64,000 nt of DNA, taken from NCBI GenBank assembly GCA_965224845.1, contig CBDDAJ010000005.1:1-64000 (forward strand), written 5' to 3'. The notes beneath the pieces were generated by a model. The model did no database searches and was not told the origin of the DNA. It saw only the letters and a program-made list of their open reading frames with translations. How positions within the stretch are numbered: position 1 is the first letter of the stretch; each line of letters begins with the position of its first letter. The position numbers and the translations under genes are program-made. Positions 17,341 through 26,367 of the stretch are shown here, piece by piece. The stretch comes from Wocania_A sp965224845. Its GTDB lineage: Bacteria > Bacteroidota > Bacteroidia > Flavobacteriales > Flavobacteriaceae.

Positions 17341-17475
17341 ATGAGAACACTTATTAAAATATCCAAGCATCTTGATTCAATCACTCAAGAAAATTTACTT
17401 ACCAATAAACGCATTATCAATTTCAATAATTCTGGTACTAGTATTTGGAAAGGCACTAAGCGCTACGTCCATTAA
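17341..17475 (+). CDS. Micro-ORF 2 (44 residues), MRTL...WKGTKRYVH peptide
   Basis: ATG at 17341, TAA at 17473-17475. Begins MRTL, has a basic, Asn-rich middle (NKRIINFNNSGTS), and ends IWKGTKRYVH. It matches micro-ORF 1 at both ends but has a longer centre. It is 65 bases before the ExbD gene on the same strand, and ExbD itself starts MRR after a similar A-rich stretch. Possibilities: a peptide precursor family, small membrane-system regulators, or leader peptides controlling exbD. No known family is recognised. Confidence 0.5.
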   Translation: MRTLIKISKHLDSITQENLLTNKRIINFNNSGTSIWKGTKRYVH

Positions 17476-17540
17476 GAACAACTTATAAACTGTGGTATTG
17501 TTTTTGTGAACTTTTTAGCATTAACATAAAATCCACAAAC

Positions 17541-18098
17541 ATGAGACGTTCAAAATTAATTCCTGAAGTGAATGCAGGCTCCATGGCCGACATTGCATTT
17601 TTACTGCTTATTTTCTTTTTAGTTACAGCTACAATACCAAAGGACAAAGGTATTAACAGAATGTTACCCAAAACATGTCCTCCTGGGGAAATTTGCGATA
17701 CGCCCATTAATGATCGTAATATTTTACGCATTTTAGTTAATAATAACGATGAAATTATGGTGGATGATGCATTGGTTACTGTAAGCGATTTAAAAGACAT
17801 TGCAAAAACATTTCTTGATAATAATGGTGATAAAAGTTGTAACTATTGTAACGGAATGGGTTCTGAAGGCTTATCAGATAATCCAAATAAAGCAGTTATA
17901 TCATTGCAAACAGGTAAGCAAACAAGTTACAAGCAATTTATTGCTGTGCAAGATGAATTGACTAAAGCTTATTATGAATTAAGAGAAGCCTATAGCCTTC
18001 ATGTTCTAAAAAAAACCACTGATGATCTCTCAAAATCAGATTTAAAGAAAGTAAAAGACGCTTATCCTTTTATTCTGTCTGAAGCTATAACAAAATAA
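17541..18098 (+). CDS. ExbD/TolR-family biopolymer transport protein, orphan
   Basis: 185 residues. N-terminal NAGSMADIAFLLLIFFLVTATIP (about 11-33) holds the single transmembrane helix with the functional Asp (SMAD-I) of ExbD proteins, which draws on proton motive force to energise TonB-dependent receptors together with ExbB. The periplasmic domain follows with VISLQTGKQTSYKQFIAVQDELTKAYYELREAY, common in Bacteroidetes ExbDs. Unusual points: no exbB or tonB gene is adjacent, and there are four periplasmic cysteines in two pairs (46/52 and 100/103, the latter in SCNYC). Confidence 0.9.
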   Translation: MRRSKLIPEVNAGSMADIAFLLLIFFLVTATIPKDKGINRMLPKTCPPGEICDTPINDRNILRILVNNNDEIMVDDALVTVSDLKDIAKTFLDNNGDKSCNYCNGMGSEGLSDNPNKAVISLQTGKQTSYKQFIAVQDELTKAYYELREAYSLHVLKKTTDDLSKSDLKKVKDAYPFILSEAITK

Positions 18099-18174
18099 GC
18101 TGGTTATAGCTATATTAGGTGTCTTAAAAGGAAATAAAGTTATCTTACCCTATGGTATAATGCTTTTACATGAA

Positions 18175-19047
18175 TTAATCCGCCTTTTTAAAACCATAAA
18201 ATAATTGCCTGAAAAAGTTTTTAGGCATGTGCTCATCACCATGATACCCCAAATCAATTTTTCCACTTTTTTCAGGAATATAATTTGTTTTAAAAAGGTA
18301 ATCCCAGAGGCTTAGGCTAATTCCAAAATTCACTCCATATTTTCGAGTTCTTGGTAGCGTAAAAGCATGATGATATAGATGCATCACAGGATTATTTAAA
18401 ATATATTTTAGTGGCCCGTAAGTCAGTTTTATATTGGCATGGTTTAAATGACCAATGGTAATTGCTATAAAATGAACAATAAAAGCCTGTTCTGGTTCAA
18501 ACCCACCTAAAAGCATAACGACTAAAACCTTTAGCGGTTTATAAAAAATATTTTCCATCCAATGATAGCGTAAATGTGCTGCAAACCCCATTTCTTTTAC
18601 AGAATGATGCACTTTATGAAACCGCCACAAAACATGATACCGATGCAATAAAACGTGAGTAAACCATTGCACAAAATCTTGAATTAAAAAAAATATAAGC
18701 AATTGGCTCCATATGGGAAACGTAGTAATATTAATCACTGCCAAAGATTTAGCTGTTAGTCCTAAGCTTAAAAAAAACAGGCTCAAACACTCATAAACAC
18801 CACTAATGGCAATAGCGAAAATGAAAAAATTAAAAAACATGTAAAAGCCGTCAAGCCAAAAATCTTTTCTAAAAACTGATTGATCCCTTCGCCAGGGGAA
18901 AATAATTTCTAATACCCAAACAATAACCGAAATAATGATTAACCCCCAAAAATAGTTAGTATACCAGGGTACATTAAAAATAATAGAATCCCAAGCCCAA
19001 TTCAATGTCCCTTTTACAGCATCAAAAAAATGTTCAAGGTATTTCAT
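18175..19047 (-). CDS. Sterol desaturase / fatty acid hydroxylase superfamily protein
   Basis: 290 residues with several transmembrane helices. The di-iron histidine boxes are complete: HVLLH (HxxxH), WRFHKVHHS (HxxHH), HLNHAN, and HLYHHAF near the C-terminus. Integral membrane hydroxylases of this superfamily oxidise fatty acids, carotenoids or sterol-like lipids using oxygen. The substrate is unknown. It starts eight bases after the E1 fusion gene's stop codon on the same strand, so the two are probably co-transcribed, which hints at lipid or branched-chain precursor metabolism. Confidence 0.9.
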   Translation of the reverse strand: MKYLEHFFDAVKGTLNWAWDSIIFNVPWYTNYFWGLIIISVIVWVLEIIFPWRRDQSVFRKDFWLDGFYMFFNFFIFAIAISGVYECLSLFFLSLGLTAKSLAVINITTFPIWSQLLIFFLIQDFVQWFTHVLLHRYHVLWRFHKVHHSVKEMGFAAHLRYHWMENIFYKPLKVLVVMLLGGFEPEQAFIVHFIAITIGHLNHANIKLTYGPLKYILNNPVMHLYHHAFTLPRTRKYGVNFGISLSLWDYLFKTNYIPEKSGKIDLGYHGDEHMPKNFFRQLFYGFKKAD

Positions 19048-19055
19048 TTCTAAAA

Positions 19056-21059
19056 TTAATATGCCAAAAGTGCTTTTAATTCATCTTCGAACCTTCCTTT
19101 TGCAAGGTATTGCTCCTCTAATTGATTAATAAAAGGAATAGGGGTTTCCATACTGGCAACACGTTTTACCGGCGCATCTAAATACTCAAAACACTGTTCC
19201 ATTATAAGTGCCGAAATATCACTGGCTATACCTCCAAATAAAGAATCTTCACTCATAATGATGGCTTTACCAGTCTTTTTAACCGATTTGTAAATGGTTT
19301 CGGTATCCAAGGGTTGTAGCGTTCGTAAATCAATAACATCAGCATGTATTGATGAATTTTGTTCTAAAGTCTCTAAGGCCCAATGCACTGCTGCCCCATA
19401 CGCTATTATAGTTACATCGTTGCCTTCTTTTAAAACTGAAGCTTTTCCAAATGGAAGGGTGTAATAGTCTTCAGGAACTTCTTGACGAATACTTCTATAT
19501 AAACCTTTATGCTCAAAAAATAAAACAGGATTAGGATCGTTAACAGCTGTTGCTAATAACCCTTTGGCATCATAGGGAAATGCAGGATAAACTACTTTTA
19601 ATCCTGGTGTTTTAGTAAACCAGGCTTCATTGGTTTGGGAATGAAAAGGACCGGCAGCTACACCACCTCCACAAGGCATTCGCAAAACAACATCTGCATT
19701 TTGGTTCCATCGATAATGAGACTTTGCTAAATAATTGACCACAGGATTAAACCCTGAAGTAACAAAATCTGCAAATTGCATTTCTACAACACTTTTAATA
19801 CCTGCAATGGAAAGCCCCATTGCTGCTTCAACAATTGCCGATTCACAAATAGGCGTATTTCGTACCCTATCTTTTCCAAAGGTCTCAACAAAGCCATCAG
19901 TGATTTTAAAAACACCTCCATACTCTGCAATATCCTGCCCCATAATTACCATATCGTCATGTCGCTGCATACTTTGCTTTAATCCTTCTGAAATAGCATC
20001 AATAAAACGAATGTTCTTAGATTTTGAATTACTTATAACATCTTCATATACAAATGATTGATATACATCATTTAATTCATTTGTTCTATCAGGAACAATT
20101 GCTTCTTCTTTATAGGCTGTATCTAAATTATTATTAATCTCTTTTAAAATATCTTCTTTTATAGATACTTCTGCTGCCTCTGTTAATAATCCGCTCTCTT
20201 TTAAAAAGGATTGAAAATTTATAACAGGATCTTTTTTAGCCCATGAGTCCATAAGATCTTGAGGGACATACTTGGTTCCACTAGCCTCTTCATGTCCACG
20301 CATCCTAAATGTTTTAAACTCTAATAAAACAGGTCTGGGTGTACTACGGATACTTTCTGCTATTTTACTAACTTTAGTATATACTTCAATAATATTATTC
20401 CCGTCAATAATATGAGACTCCATACCATAGCCTAAGGCTCTATCGGCAATATCTTTACAATTGTATTGCTCATTGGTAGGCGTAGATAGCCCATAGCCAT
20501 TATTCTCAACACAAAACAGTACAGGTAGCTCCCATACAGAAGCTACGTTTAAAGCTTCATGAAAATCTCCCTCACTGGTACCTCCTTCTCCTGTAAAAAC
20601 TGCAGTAACACTATTTTTGTTTTTCAACTTACTTGCTAAGGCAATTCCATCTGCAACACCCATTTGTGGACCTAGATGCGATATCATACCAACAATTTTA
20701 TAGTCTTGAGTACCAAAATGAAATGATCTGTCACGTCCCTTAGTAAAGCCAGAGGCTTTCCCTTGCCATTGTGCAAATAATCTGTACAAAGGAATTGCTC
20801 TAGTTGTAAAAACACCAAGGTTTCTGTGCATAGGCAACATATACTCATCTTTATTCATCGCCATGGTTACCCCAACAGAAATGGCTTCTTGACCAATACC
20901 GGAAAACCATTTGCTTATTTTGCCTTGACGTAAAAGAATAAGCATCTTCTCTTCTATCATCCTTGGCTTAAGCATATTTTTATACAATTCAATTAACGTG
21001 CTATTATCCAGATCTTTAACCTCGTAATTCATATTAAACAAAGACACTGTTTTATTCAT
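19056..21059 (-). CDS. Fused 2-oxoacid dehydrogenase E1 alpha-beta subunit
   Basis: 667 residues, equal to alpha (about 330) plus beta (about 325) subunits of branched-chain-type E1. Alpha half: IGQEAISVGVTMAM, thiamine pyrophosphate motif GEGGTSEGDFHEALN..VENNGYG, and the regulatory-type RMRGHEEASG. Beta half: FIDAISEGLKQSM, EYGGVFKITDGF, PICESAIVEAAMGLSIAG, and VIDLRTLQPLDTETI. The complex decarboxylates 2-oxoacids such as 2-oxoisovalerate and passes the acyl group to a lipoyl E2, which is not in the window. Fused E1 is common in Bacteroidetes. Makes starter units for branched-chain fatty acids. Confidence 0.93.
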   Translation of the reverse strand: MNKTVSLFNMNYEVKDLDNSTLIELYKNMLKPRMIEEKMLILLRQGKISKWFSGIGQEAISVGVTMAMNKDEYMLPMHRNLGVFTTRAIPLYRLFAQWQGKASGFTKGRDRSFHFGTQDYKIVGMISHLGPQMGVADGIALASKLKNKNSVTAVFTGEGGTSEGDFHEALNVASVWELPVLFCVENNGYGLSTPTNEQYNCKDIADRALGYGMESHIIDGNNIIEVYTKVSKIAESIRSTPRPVLLEFKTFRMRGHEEASGTKYVPQDLMDSWAKKDPVINFQSFLKESGLLTEAAEVSIKEDILKEINNNLDTAYKEEAIVPDRTNELNDVYQSFVYEDVISNSKSKNIRFIDAISEGLKQSMQRHDDMVIMGQDIAEYGGVFKITDGFVETFGKDRVRNTPICESAIVEAAMGLSIAGIKSVVEMQFADFVTSGFNPVVNYLAKSHYRWNQNADVVLRMPCGGGVAAGPFHSQTNEAWFTKTPGLKVVYPAFPYDAKGLLATAVNDPNPVLFFEHKGLYRSIRQEVPEDYYTLPFGKASVLKEGNDVTIIAYGAAVHWALETLEQNSSIHADVIDLRTLQPLDTETIYKSVKKTGKAIIMSEDSLFGGIASDISALIMEQCFEYLDAPVKRVASMETPIPFINQLEEQYLAKGRFEDELKALLAY

Positions 21060-21158
21060 AAAACTGATGTTTCAAATTTCATCAAATATAATATAAAAAG
21101 CATATAACTATAAGAAAGTTATATGAATTTGTAGACTTAAAAATTTGCAATGTTTTTG

Positions 21159-21166
21159 TACATTTG
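21159..21166 (+). promoter_or_regulatory. -7 promoter box (TACATTTG) for the 2OG-oxygenase gene
   Basis: Exact match to TAnnTTTG, 28 bases before the ATG at 21194. A TTTG at 21128-21131 could be the -33 element but the spacing (27) is longer than usual. Confidence 0.5.
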
Positions 21167-21193
21167 TAAGACTTACAATTAAAAATTATTCTT

Positions 21194-22144
21194 ATGAATA
21201 TTATTCCCAGTGTTAATTTAAATGACTTTATTTCTGATGATCCTATCAAAAAACAAAACTTTGTGAATGCTATTGGAAAGGCATACGAAGAGATAGGTTT
21301 TGTAGCACTTAAAGGTCATTTTTTAGATGACAAATTAGTTGACAGTTTATATGATGAAGTGAAAAGCTTTTTTAGCTTACCAACTCAAACTAAACAAAAA
21401 TATGAAGTACCAGGTATTGGAGGGCAGCGTGGTTATGTATCATTTGGTAAAGAAAGTGCCAAAGGAAAAAAGGAAGGCGATTTAAAAGAATTCTGGCACT
21501 TTGGACAATATGTTGAAGATAATATCAAATTAAAAGCAGAATATCCAGAAAATGTAAAAGTAGAAGAGTTACCTAATTTTAATGACGTGGGTAAAGAGGC
21601 CTATAAAATGCTTGAAAAAACCGCAAAATATGTCTTACGTGCATTAGCATTGCACTTAGGTCTGGATGAAATGTACTTTGATGCCTTCATTCATAATGGG
21701 AATTCTATTTTAAGACCCATTCATTACCCGCCAATTACAGAAGAACCAAAGGAGGCGGTTCGGGCTGCAGCACATGGAGATATTAACTTAATAACGCTTT
21801 TAATGGGCGCACAAGGACGCGGATTACAAGTACAGAACCATAAAGGCGAATGGATCGATGCCATAGCTGAACCTGATGAACTTATGATTAATGTTGGCGA
21901 TATGCTATCAAGACATACCAATAACAAATTAAAATCTACCATACATCGTGTAATTAATCCGCCAAAAGAACTTTGGGGAACATCACGTTATTCTATTCCT
22001 TTCTTTATGCATCCTGTAAGCGAAATGAAGTTAAATGTTCTGGAAGGTTGTATAGATGAAGATAGCCCAAAACAGTTTGAAGACATTACAGCGGGAGAAT
22101 TTTTAAATGAACGTTTAATTGAATTAGGACTTATTAAAAAGTAA
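21194..22144 (+). CDS. Isopenicillin N synthase-like 2OG-Fe(II) oxygenase
   Basis: 316 residues. N-terminal non-haem dioxygenase domain (IPSVNLNDFISDDP...AYEEIGFVALKGH) followed by the 2OG-Fe(II) core. The metal triad is visible: His and Asp in AAHGDINLITLLMG and His in STIHRVINPP; the 2-oxoglutarate-binding Arg is in SRYSIPFF. Bacterial members hydroxylate or desaturate small metabolites; the substrate here is unknown. Single gene divergent from the E1 fusion gene. Confidence 0.9.
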   Translation: MNIIPSVNLNDFISDDPIKKQNFVNAIGKAYEEIGFVALKGHFLDDKLVDSLYDEVKSFFSLPTQTKQKYEVPGIGGQRGYVSFGKESAKGKKEGDLKEFWHFGQYVEDNIKLKAEYPENVKVEELPNFNDVGKEAYKMLEKTAKYVLRALALHLGLDEMYFDAFIHNGNSILRPIHYPPITEEPKEAVRAAAHGDINLITLLMGAQGRGLQVQNHKGEWIDAIAEPDELMINVGDMLSRHTNNKLKSTIHRVINPPKELWGTSRYSIPFFMHPVSEMKLNVLEGCIDEDSPKQFEDITAGEFLNERLIELGLIKK

Positions 22145-22216
22145 GCAGTCATTAGTTTTCAGTACGTATTTTATTTAAGCTGCTGAATACTGTATGCTTC
22201 CAACAGAAGACAGACA

Positions 22217-22546
22217 ATGGATTTACAAGATCAATTAAAAAACTTATTTCCTGATCATATCCCTGAAGCACCTGCTGAACATATTCAACATCAGGATGCC
22301 TTATGGGTACAAGACGATCCCATCATATGTAAATATGAAAAACGCAAAGGCAAACCTATAACCATTTTAGAGGGGTATACCGGGGCAACAGAAGATTTTA
22401 AAACGCTAGCCAAGGACCTAAAAAAAACATTAAATGTAGGCGGCAGTTTTAAACACGGTAAAATAATTATTCAAGGGGATTACCGCGATAAGATTATGCA
22501 AATTCTTAAAGACAAAGGCTTTGCTGTTAAACGGGTGGGAGGTTAA
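22217..22546 (+). CDS. SUI1/eIF1-like translation factor (YciH family)
   Basis: 109 residues, the usual length of bacterial YciH proteins. The SUI1 domain occupies about 40-107: KRKGKPITILEGYTGATEDFKTLAKDLKKTL..GGSFKHGKIIIQGDYRDKIMQILKDKGF, with the conserved G-G-S/T...I.IQGD pattern. Binds the small ribosomal subunit and affects initiation fidelity by family analogy. Three bases before the next gene; starts a run of co-directional genes to 25217. Confidence 0.93.
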   Translation: MDLQDQLKNLFPDHIPEAPAEHIQHQDALWVQDDPIICKYEKRKGKPITILEGYTGATEDFKTLAKDLKKTLNVGGSFKHGKIIIQGDYRDKIMQILKDKGFAVKRVGG

Positions 22547-22549
22547 TTT

Positions 22550-23491
22550 ATGGCTAAACAATCATTACATATTACTAACGGAAGTCATTTAACACAGTAT
22601 TTAAATGAATTAAATTTTAAGGGAGATTTCTTGACCTGGCATGAAATGCTATGTGAAGGCCCTACAAGCAAACTAATAAACTCTGATACATTTTTAAATG
22701 CTAGAAAATCTTTTTTGAATACTTTTTACGATGTAGAAATTGATGAATACGAATATAAAAATGAGCTACAAAAGCTTGATAAAACAGATATGTATTCAGA
22801 AGTTGTATTATGGTTTGAGTATGATCTATTCTGTCATATCAATATGATTGCAGTTATTAATCTAATGGAACAAAAAAAGATAAAACTTCCTGTTTATCTG
22901 GTTTGCAGTGGTAGAATTGAAGGAGAAAAAAGCCTAAAGGGACTTAACGAACTAAGCCCTGAACAAATAGACCAACATTATAAAAACAAAGTCCAATTAT
23001 CTACTCAAGATATAGATATTGCGGTTAGTGTTTGGCAAATTTACTGTGGAAAGGATCACAATTTACTAAAGCCGTACATCACTAAAAAATCGTCCTTTGA
23101 ATACCTGGGCTGCTGTTTAAAGGCACACCTAAAGCGTTTCCCGGATTCAAGAAACGGGTTAAATACCTTAGAATATAATATCCTGGAGCTTCTAAATAAA
23201 TATGACATAAAATCTAAGCATCATTTATTAGGCTATGCCTTAAACTATCAAGGTTACTATGGGTTTGGTGACATTCAATTAAAAAGAATTATAGATAAAC
23301 TTTCTATGTTTTTTTTGGAAGACAATAATTATTTAAAACTAAACAGAGAAGGGCACGAAGCCCTAATTGGACAATACAATTTTTCTGCAAAGGTCGATAA
23401 TAATATCATTTTTGGAGGCGTAAATAAATCTGATTTCCAATTCAATAAAGCACAGAATAAGCTTATTAAAACTGTAATAAATGCCTATTAA
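22550..23491 (+). CDS. DUF1835 domain-containing protein
   Basis: 313 residues. Begins with the DUF1835 pattern LHITNGSHLTQYLNELNFKGDFLTWHEMLCEGPT, followed by VVLWFEYDLFCHINMIAVINLM and a C-terminal region with QYNFSAKVDN. Cytoplasmic; the family has no settled function. Its stop codon overlaps the start of the nucleoside phosphorylase gene by 11 bases, so the two are translationally coupled. Confidence 0.85.
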   Translation: MAKQSLHITNGSHLTQYLNELNFKGDFLTWHEMLCEGPTSKLINSDTFLNARKSFLNTFYDVEIDEYEYKNELQKLDKTDMYSEVVLWFEYDLFCHINMIAVINLMEQKKIKLPVYLVCSGRIEGEKSLKGLNELSPEQIDQHYKNKVQLSTQDIDIAVSVWQIYCGKDHNLLKPYITKKSSFEYLGCCLKAHLKRFPDSRNGLNTLEYNILELLNKYDIKSKHHLLGYALNYQGYYGFGDIQLKRIIDKLSMFFLEDNNYLKLNREGHEALIGQYNFSAKVDNNIIFGGVNKSDFQFNKAQNKLIKTVINAY

Positions 23492-24350
23492 AGATTCTGA
23501 ATTAATTTTGAATGCAGATGGTAGTATTTACCATTTAAATTTAAAACCCGAACATATTGCAAATACCATCATTTTTGTAGGAGATCAAAATCGTGTAGAG
23601 AAAGTTTCTAAACATTTTGACAGCATAGAATTTAAAACTCAAAAACGTGAATTTAAAACCCATACCGGGTATTATAAAAAGAAACGAATCTCTGTCATTT
23701 CTACAGGTATTGGTCCAGATAATATCGACATTGTTTTAAATGAATTAGACGCTCTGGTTAATATTGATTTAAAAACGAGAAAACCAAAAGAATCGCTTAC
23801 AAGTCTTGACATCATTAGAATAGGTACATCGGGTTCGCTACAAAGTAGTATCCCTGTAGATGCCTTTCTACTAAGTTCACATGGGCTAGATTTAAACGGA
23901 ATGCTTCACTCCTATCAAATAAACACCATTTCAGAACCTGAGATAGAAGATGCTTTTATAAAACAAACAGATTGGTCTTCTTTAAAAGCAAGACCAATTG
24001 TAATTAAAAACAGTAAAACTTTAGAAAAAAAGTTAAAAAGCGAAAACACTTACTCCGGGTTAACAGCAACAGCTGGTGGGTTTTATGGGCCTCAAGGGCG
24101 TATACTCCGTTTACCTCTTGAAGATGCTGCTTTAAACAGCAAAATGGATGCTTTTAATTTTAATGGTATTTGCATTACAAATTTTGAAATGGAAACCTCG
24201 GCTATTTATGGCTTAGCCAAACTTTTAGGACATCAAGCCCTATCTTTAAATGCCATAATTGCCAATAGAGCTAATGGCACATTTAGCAAAGACGCTTCTA
24301 AAATTATTGAAGATTTAATTATATATACATTAAATAAAATAGTAAAATAA
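23481..24350 (+). CDS. Nucleoside phosphorylase (uridine phosphorylase-like)
   Basis: 289 residues, PNP/UDP phosphorylase superfamily (type I). Signature segments: FVGDQNRVEKVSKHFD (in place of the usual GDP.R), GIGPDNIDIVLNELDALV, IRIGTSGSLQ, and NFEMETSAIYGLAKLLGH. The E-M-E-T-S motif binds the ribose. Conserved in Flavobacteriia as a uridine phosphorylase-type protein; the base specificity cannot be settled from sequence. Coupled to DUF1835 upstream and 12 bases from the substrate-binding protein downstream. Confidence 0.88.
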   Translation: MPIKDSELILNADGSIYHLNLKPEHIANTIIFVGDQNRVEKVSKHFDSIEFKTQKREFKTHTGYYKKKRISVISTGIGPDNIDIVLNELDALVNIDLKTRKPKESLTSLDIIRIGTSGSLQSSIPVDAFLLSSHGLDLNGMLHSYQINTISEPEIEDAFIKQTDWSSLKARPIVIKNSKTLEKKLKSENTYSGLTATAGGFYGPQGRILRLPLEDAALNSKMDAFNFNGICITNFEMETSAIYGLAKLLGHQALSLNAIIANRANGTFSKDASKIIEDLIIYTLNKIVK

Positions 24351-24362
24351 CACATTGACTTA

Positions 24363-25217
24363 ATGAAGAAAGTTAACATTGGTGGTGTGCCAGAACATTT
24401 TAATTTGGCCTGGTATTTAACATTAAAAAATGGTGAATATAAAGATAAAGGTATAAACTTAAGATGGCACGATTATTACGGAGGCACTGGCGCTATGTGC
24501 AAAGCTCTGCGTAATGGAGATATCGATATTGCTGTTATTCTTACTGAGGGTATCGTAAAAGATATTATAGCAGGAAACCCAAGCAAAATTGTACAAACAT
24601 TTGTGCAAACCCCTTTAATCTGGGGCATTCATGTAGCTCATCATTCGGCTTATAAAACTCTTGAGGATTTAAAAGGAAAAAAAGCAGCAATTAGCAGATA
24701 CGGCTCAGGTTCGCATTTAATGGCCTATATAAATGCCGAGAACAATACATGGGATTTGGAAAAAGACCTTGATTTTGAAATAATTAAAAATTTAGACGGA
24801 GCCGTTGAGGGATTAACAAACGGAACAGCAGATTACTTTCTTTGGGAAAAGTTTACCACCAAGCCCCTGGTTGATGAAGGAACGTTTAGACGTATAGATA
24901 ACTGCCCTTCACCTTGGCCCTGTTTTGTAATTGCTGTACGCGAAGATTTTATAGCATCCAGCCAAGAAACCCTTCAGGACATACTGGATATAATTAATAA
25001 TACAACAGCCGAATTTAAAGACATCCCTAGTATAGATAAAACCATTGCAAATCGTTATGAGCAACAATTAGACGATGTACAAGAATGGCTTAGCTTAACC
25101 GAGTGGGCTCAAAACCTTATAGATAAAAAAACACTAAGTCATGTGCAAAAAAAATTGTTTGCTTTAAACATAATTCCTAAAATCGTAAATTACGAAGCGC
25201 TTATACACAAATTATAA
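24363..25217 (+). CDS. Substrate-binding-like protein without signal peptide
   Basis: 284 residues with a periplasmic-binding-protein fold of the NMT1/SsuA (taurine, nitrate, thiamine-precursor) type: VNIGGVPEHFNLAWYLTLKNGEYKDKGI at the start, GTGAMCKALRNGDIDIAVILTEGIVKDI, and TLEDLKGKKAAISRYGSGSHLMAYI. No signal peptide or lipobox is visible and there are no ABC permease or ATPase genes beside it, so a cytoplasmic role as a ligand sensor or an enzyme (as in the THI5-like proteins) is possible. Last gene of the SUI1-DUF1835-phosphorylase run. Confidence 0.75.
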   Translation: MKKVNIGGVPEHFNLAWYLTLKNGEYKDKGINLRWHDYYGGTGAMCKALRNGDIDIAVILTEGIVKDIIAGNPSKIVQTFVQTPLIWGIHVAHHSAYKTLEDLKGKKAAISRYGSGSHLMAYINAENNTWDLEKDLDFEIIKNLDGAVEGLTNGTADYFLWEKFTTKPLVDEGTFRRIDNCPSPWPCFVIAVREDFIASSQETLQDILDIINNTTAEFKDIPSIDKTIANRYEQQLDDVQEWLSLTEWAQNLIDKKTLSHVQKKLFALNIIPKIVNYEALIHKL

Positions 25218-25255
25218 ACCTATCCCATTTCTTAAACAAATGTTAATACTGCCAA

Positions 25256-25281
25256 TATAGCTATACTTATAGCTATTTTTG
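25256..25281 (+). promoter_or_regulatory. Two tandem palindromes overlapping a -7 box
   Basis: TATAGCTATA (25256-25265) and TATAGCTATT (25268-25277) lie 2 bases apart. The second overlaps TATTTTTG (25274-25281), a match to the -7 consensus, 20 bases before the ATG of the thioredoxin-like gene. Looks like an operator over a promoter; the factor is unknown. Confidence 0.4.
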
Positions 25282-25300
25282 CGTATATAAAAATTTAAAA

Positions 25301-26353
25301 ATGAAAAAACTATTTATTTTAAGCTGTGTGTTTGCCATAGCTATTTCTTGTAAAGAAGAACCTAAAGATTATGTGACTTTATCTGGAAAAATCACTGATA
25401 AAAATAGCGATTCTTTAATGGTAAGAACTCGTAAATACTCGAAAACTATTAAAGTAAATGAAGATGGAACTTTCAAGGATACTTTAAAAGTTGAAACAGG
25501 GCTATACGCTCTTTATGACGGTAATGAAGTTACATATGCATTCTTAAAAAACGGATTTGATTTATACGTTACTTTAGACACCAAAGAGTTTGATGAGTCT
25601 GTAACATATACTGGCAAAGGAGCTGAATCAAGTAATTACTTGGCTAAAAAGGCTTTAATGGAGGAAAACCTGTACCCTCCTAGCCTCCTTGATTATGAGG
25701 AAGATAAATTTGAATCTGAAACCACAAAAATTCAAAACAAATTAAGCGCTTTTTTAGATGAGCATAAAAATATTGATTCCACTCTATATTCAAGTCAAAA
25801 AAAAGAAATAGATGGCTTTAAAGCCGGTATTCTTAACGTTTATAAAAGTAGTAAAAAGCGCGAGCAGGAAAGAGCCGCTCAATTTGCAGATTTTATAGGA
25901 AAACCATCACCTACATTTGATAATTATGAAAACTATAAAGGAGGCACCACTTCTTTATCCGACTTAAAAGGAAAGTTTGTTTATGTAGATATATGGGCTA
26001 CTTGGTGCGGGCCATGTAAAAGAGAAATTCCTTTTCTTAAAGAAGTGGAAGAAAAGTATCATGATAAAAACATTGAGTTTGTGAGCATATCTGTTGATAA
26101 CGGTAGAGGTTATAAAGACCGGTCTGTTGAGGCTTCAAAAGAAGGATGGAAAAAAATGATAGCAGAAAAGAAAATGGGGGGAATTCAATTATTTTCTGAT
26201 AATGCGTTTCAATCTGACTTTGTTCAAGGATACAAAATTCAAGGTATTCCAAGGTTTATTTTAATTGATCCTGCCGGTAATATCGTTAATGCAGATGCAC
26301 CAAGACCATCAAGTCCTAAACTTATTAAACTATTTAATGAAAACAATATATAA
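25301..26353 (+). CDS. Thioredoxin-like lipoprotein (DUF4369/TlpA type)
   Basis: 350 residues. Lipobox AISC with Cys 17. N-terminal DUF4369-type beta domain (YVTLSGKITDKNSDSLMVRTRKYSK ... TGKGAESSNYL, about 24-125), then a helical linker and a C-terminal AhpC/TSA-redoxin domain (about 200-345) with the active site WATWCGPCKRE. Periplasmic thiol:disulfide oxidoreductase attached to a membrane, probably reducing specific client proteins. Common throughout Bacteroidetes; no cytochrome maturation genes adjacent. Confidence 0.92.
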   Translation: MKKLFILSCVFAIAISCKEEPKDYVTLSGKITDKNSDSLMVRTRKYSKTIKVNEDGTFKDTLKVETGLYALYDGNEVTYAFLKNGFDLYVTLDTKEFDESVTYTGKGAESSNYLAKKALMEENLYPPSLLDYEEDKFESETTKIQNKLSAFLDEHKNIDSTLYSSQKKEIDGFKAGILNVYKSSKKREQERAAQFADFIGKPSPTFDNYENYKGGTTSLSDLKGKFVYVDIWATWCGPCKREIPFLKEVEEKYHDKNIEFVSISVDNGRGYKDRSVEASKEGWKKMIAEKKMGGIQLFSDNAFQSDFVQGYKIQGIPRFILIDPAGNIVNADAPRPSSPKLIKLFNENNI

Positions 26354-26367
26354 TCATTAATTTTAAA

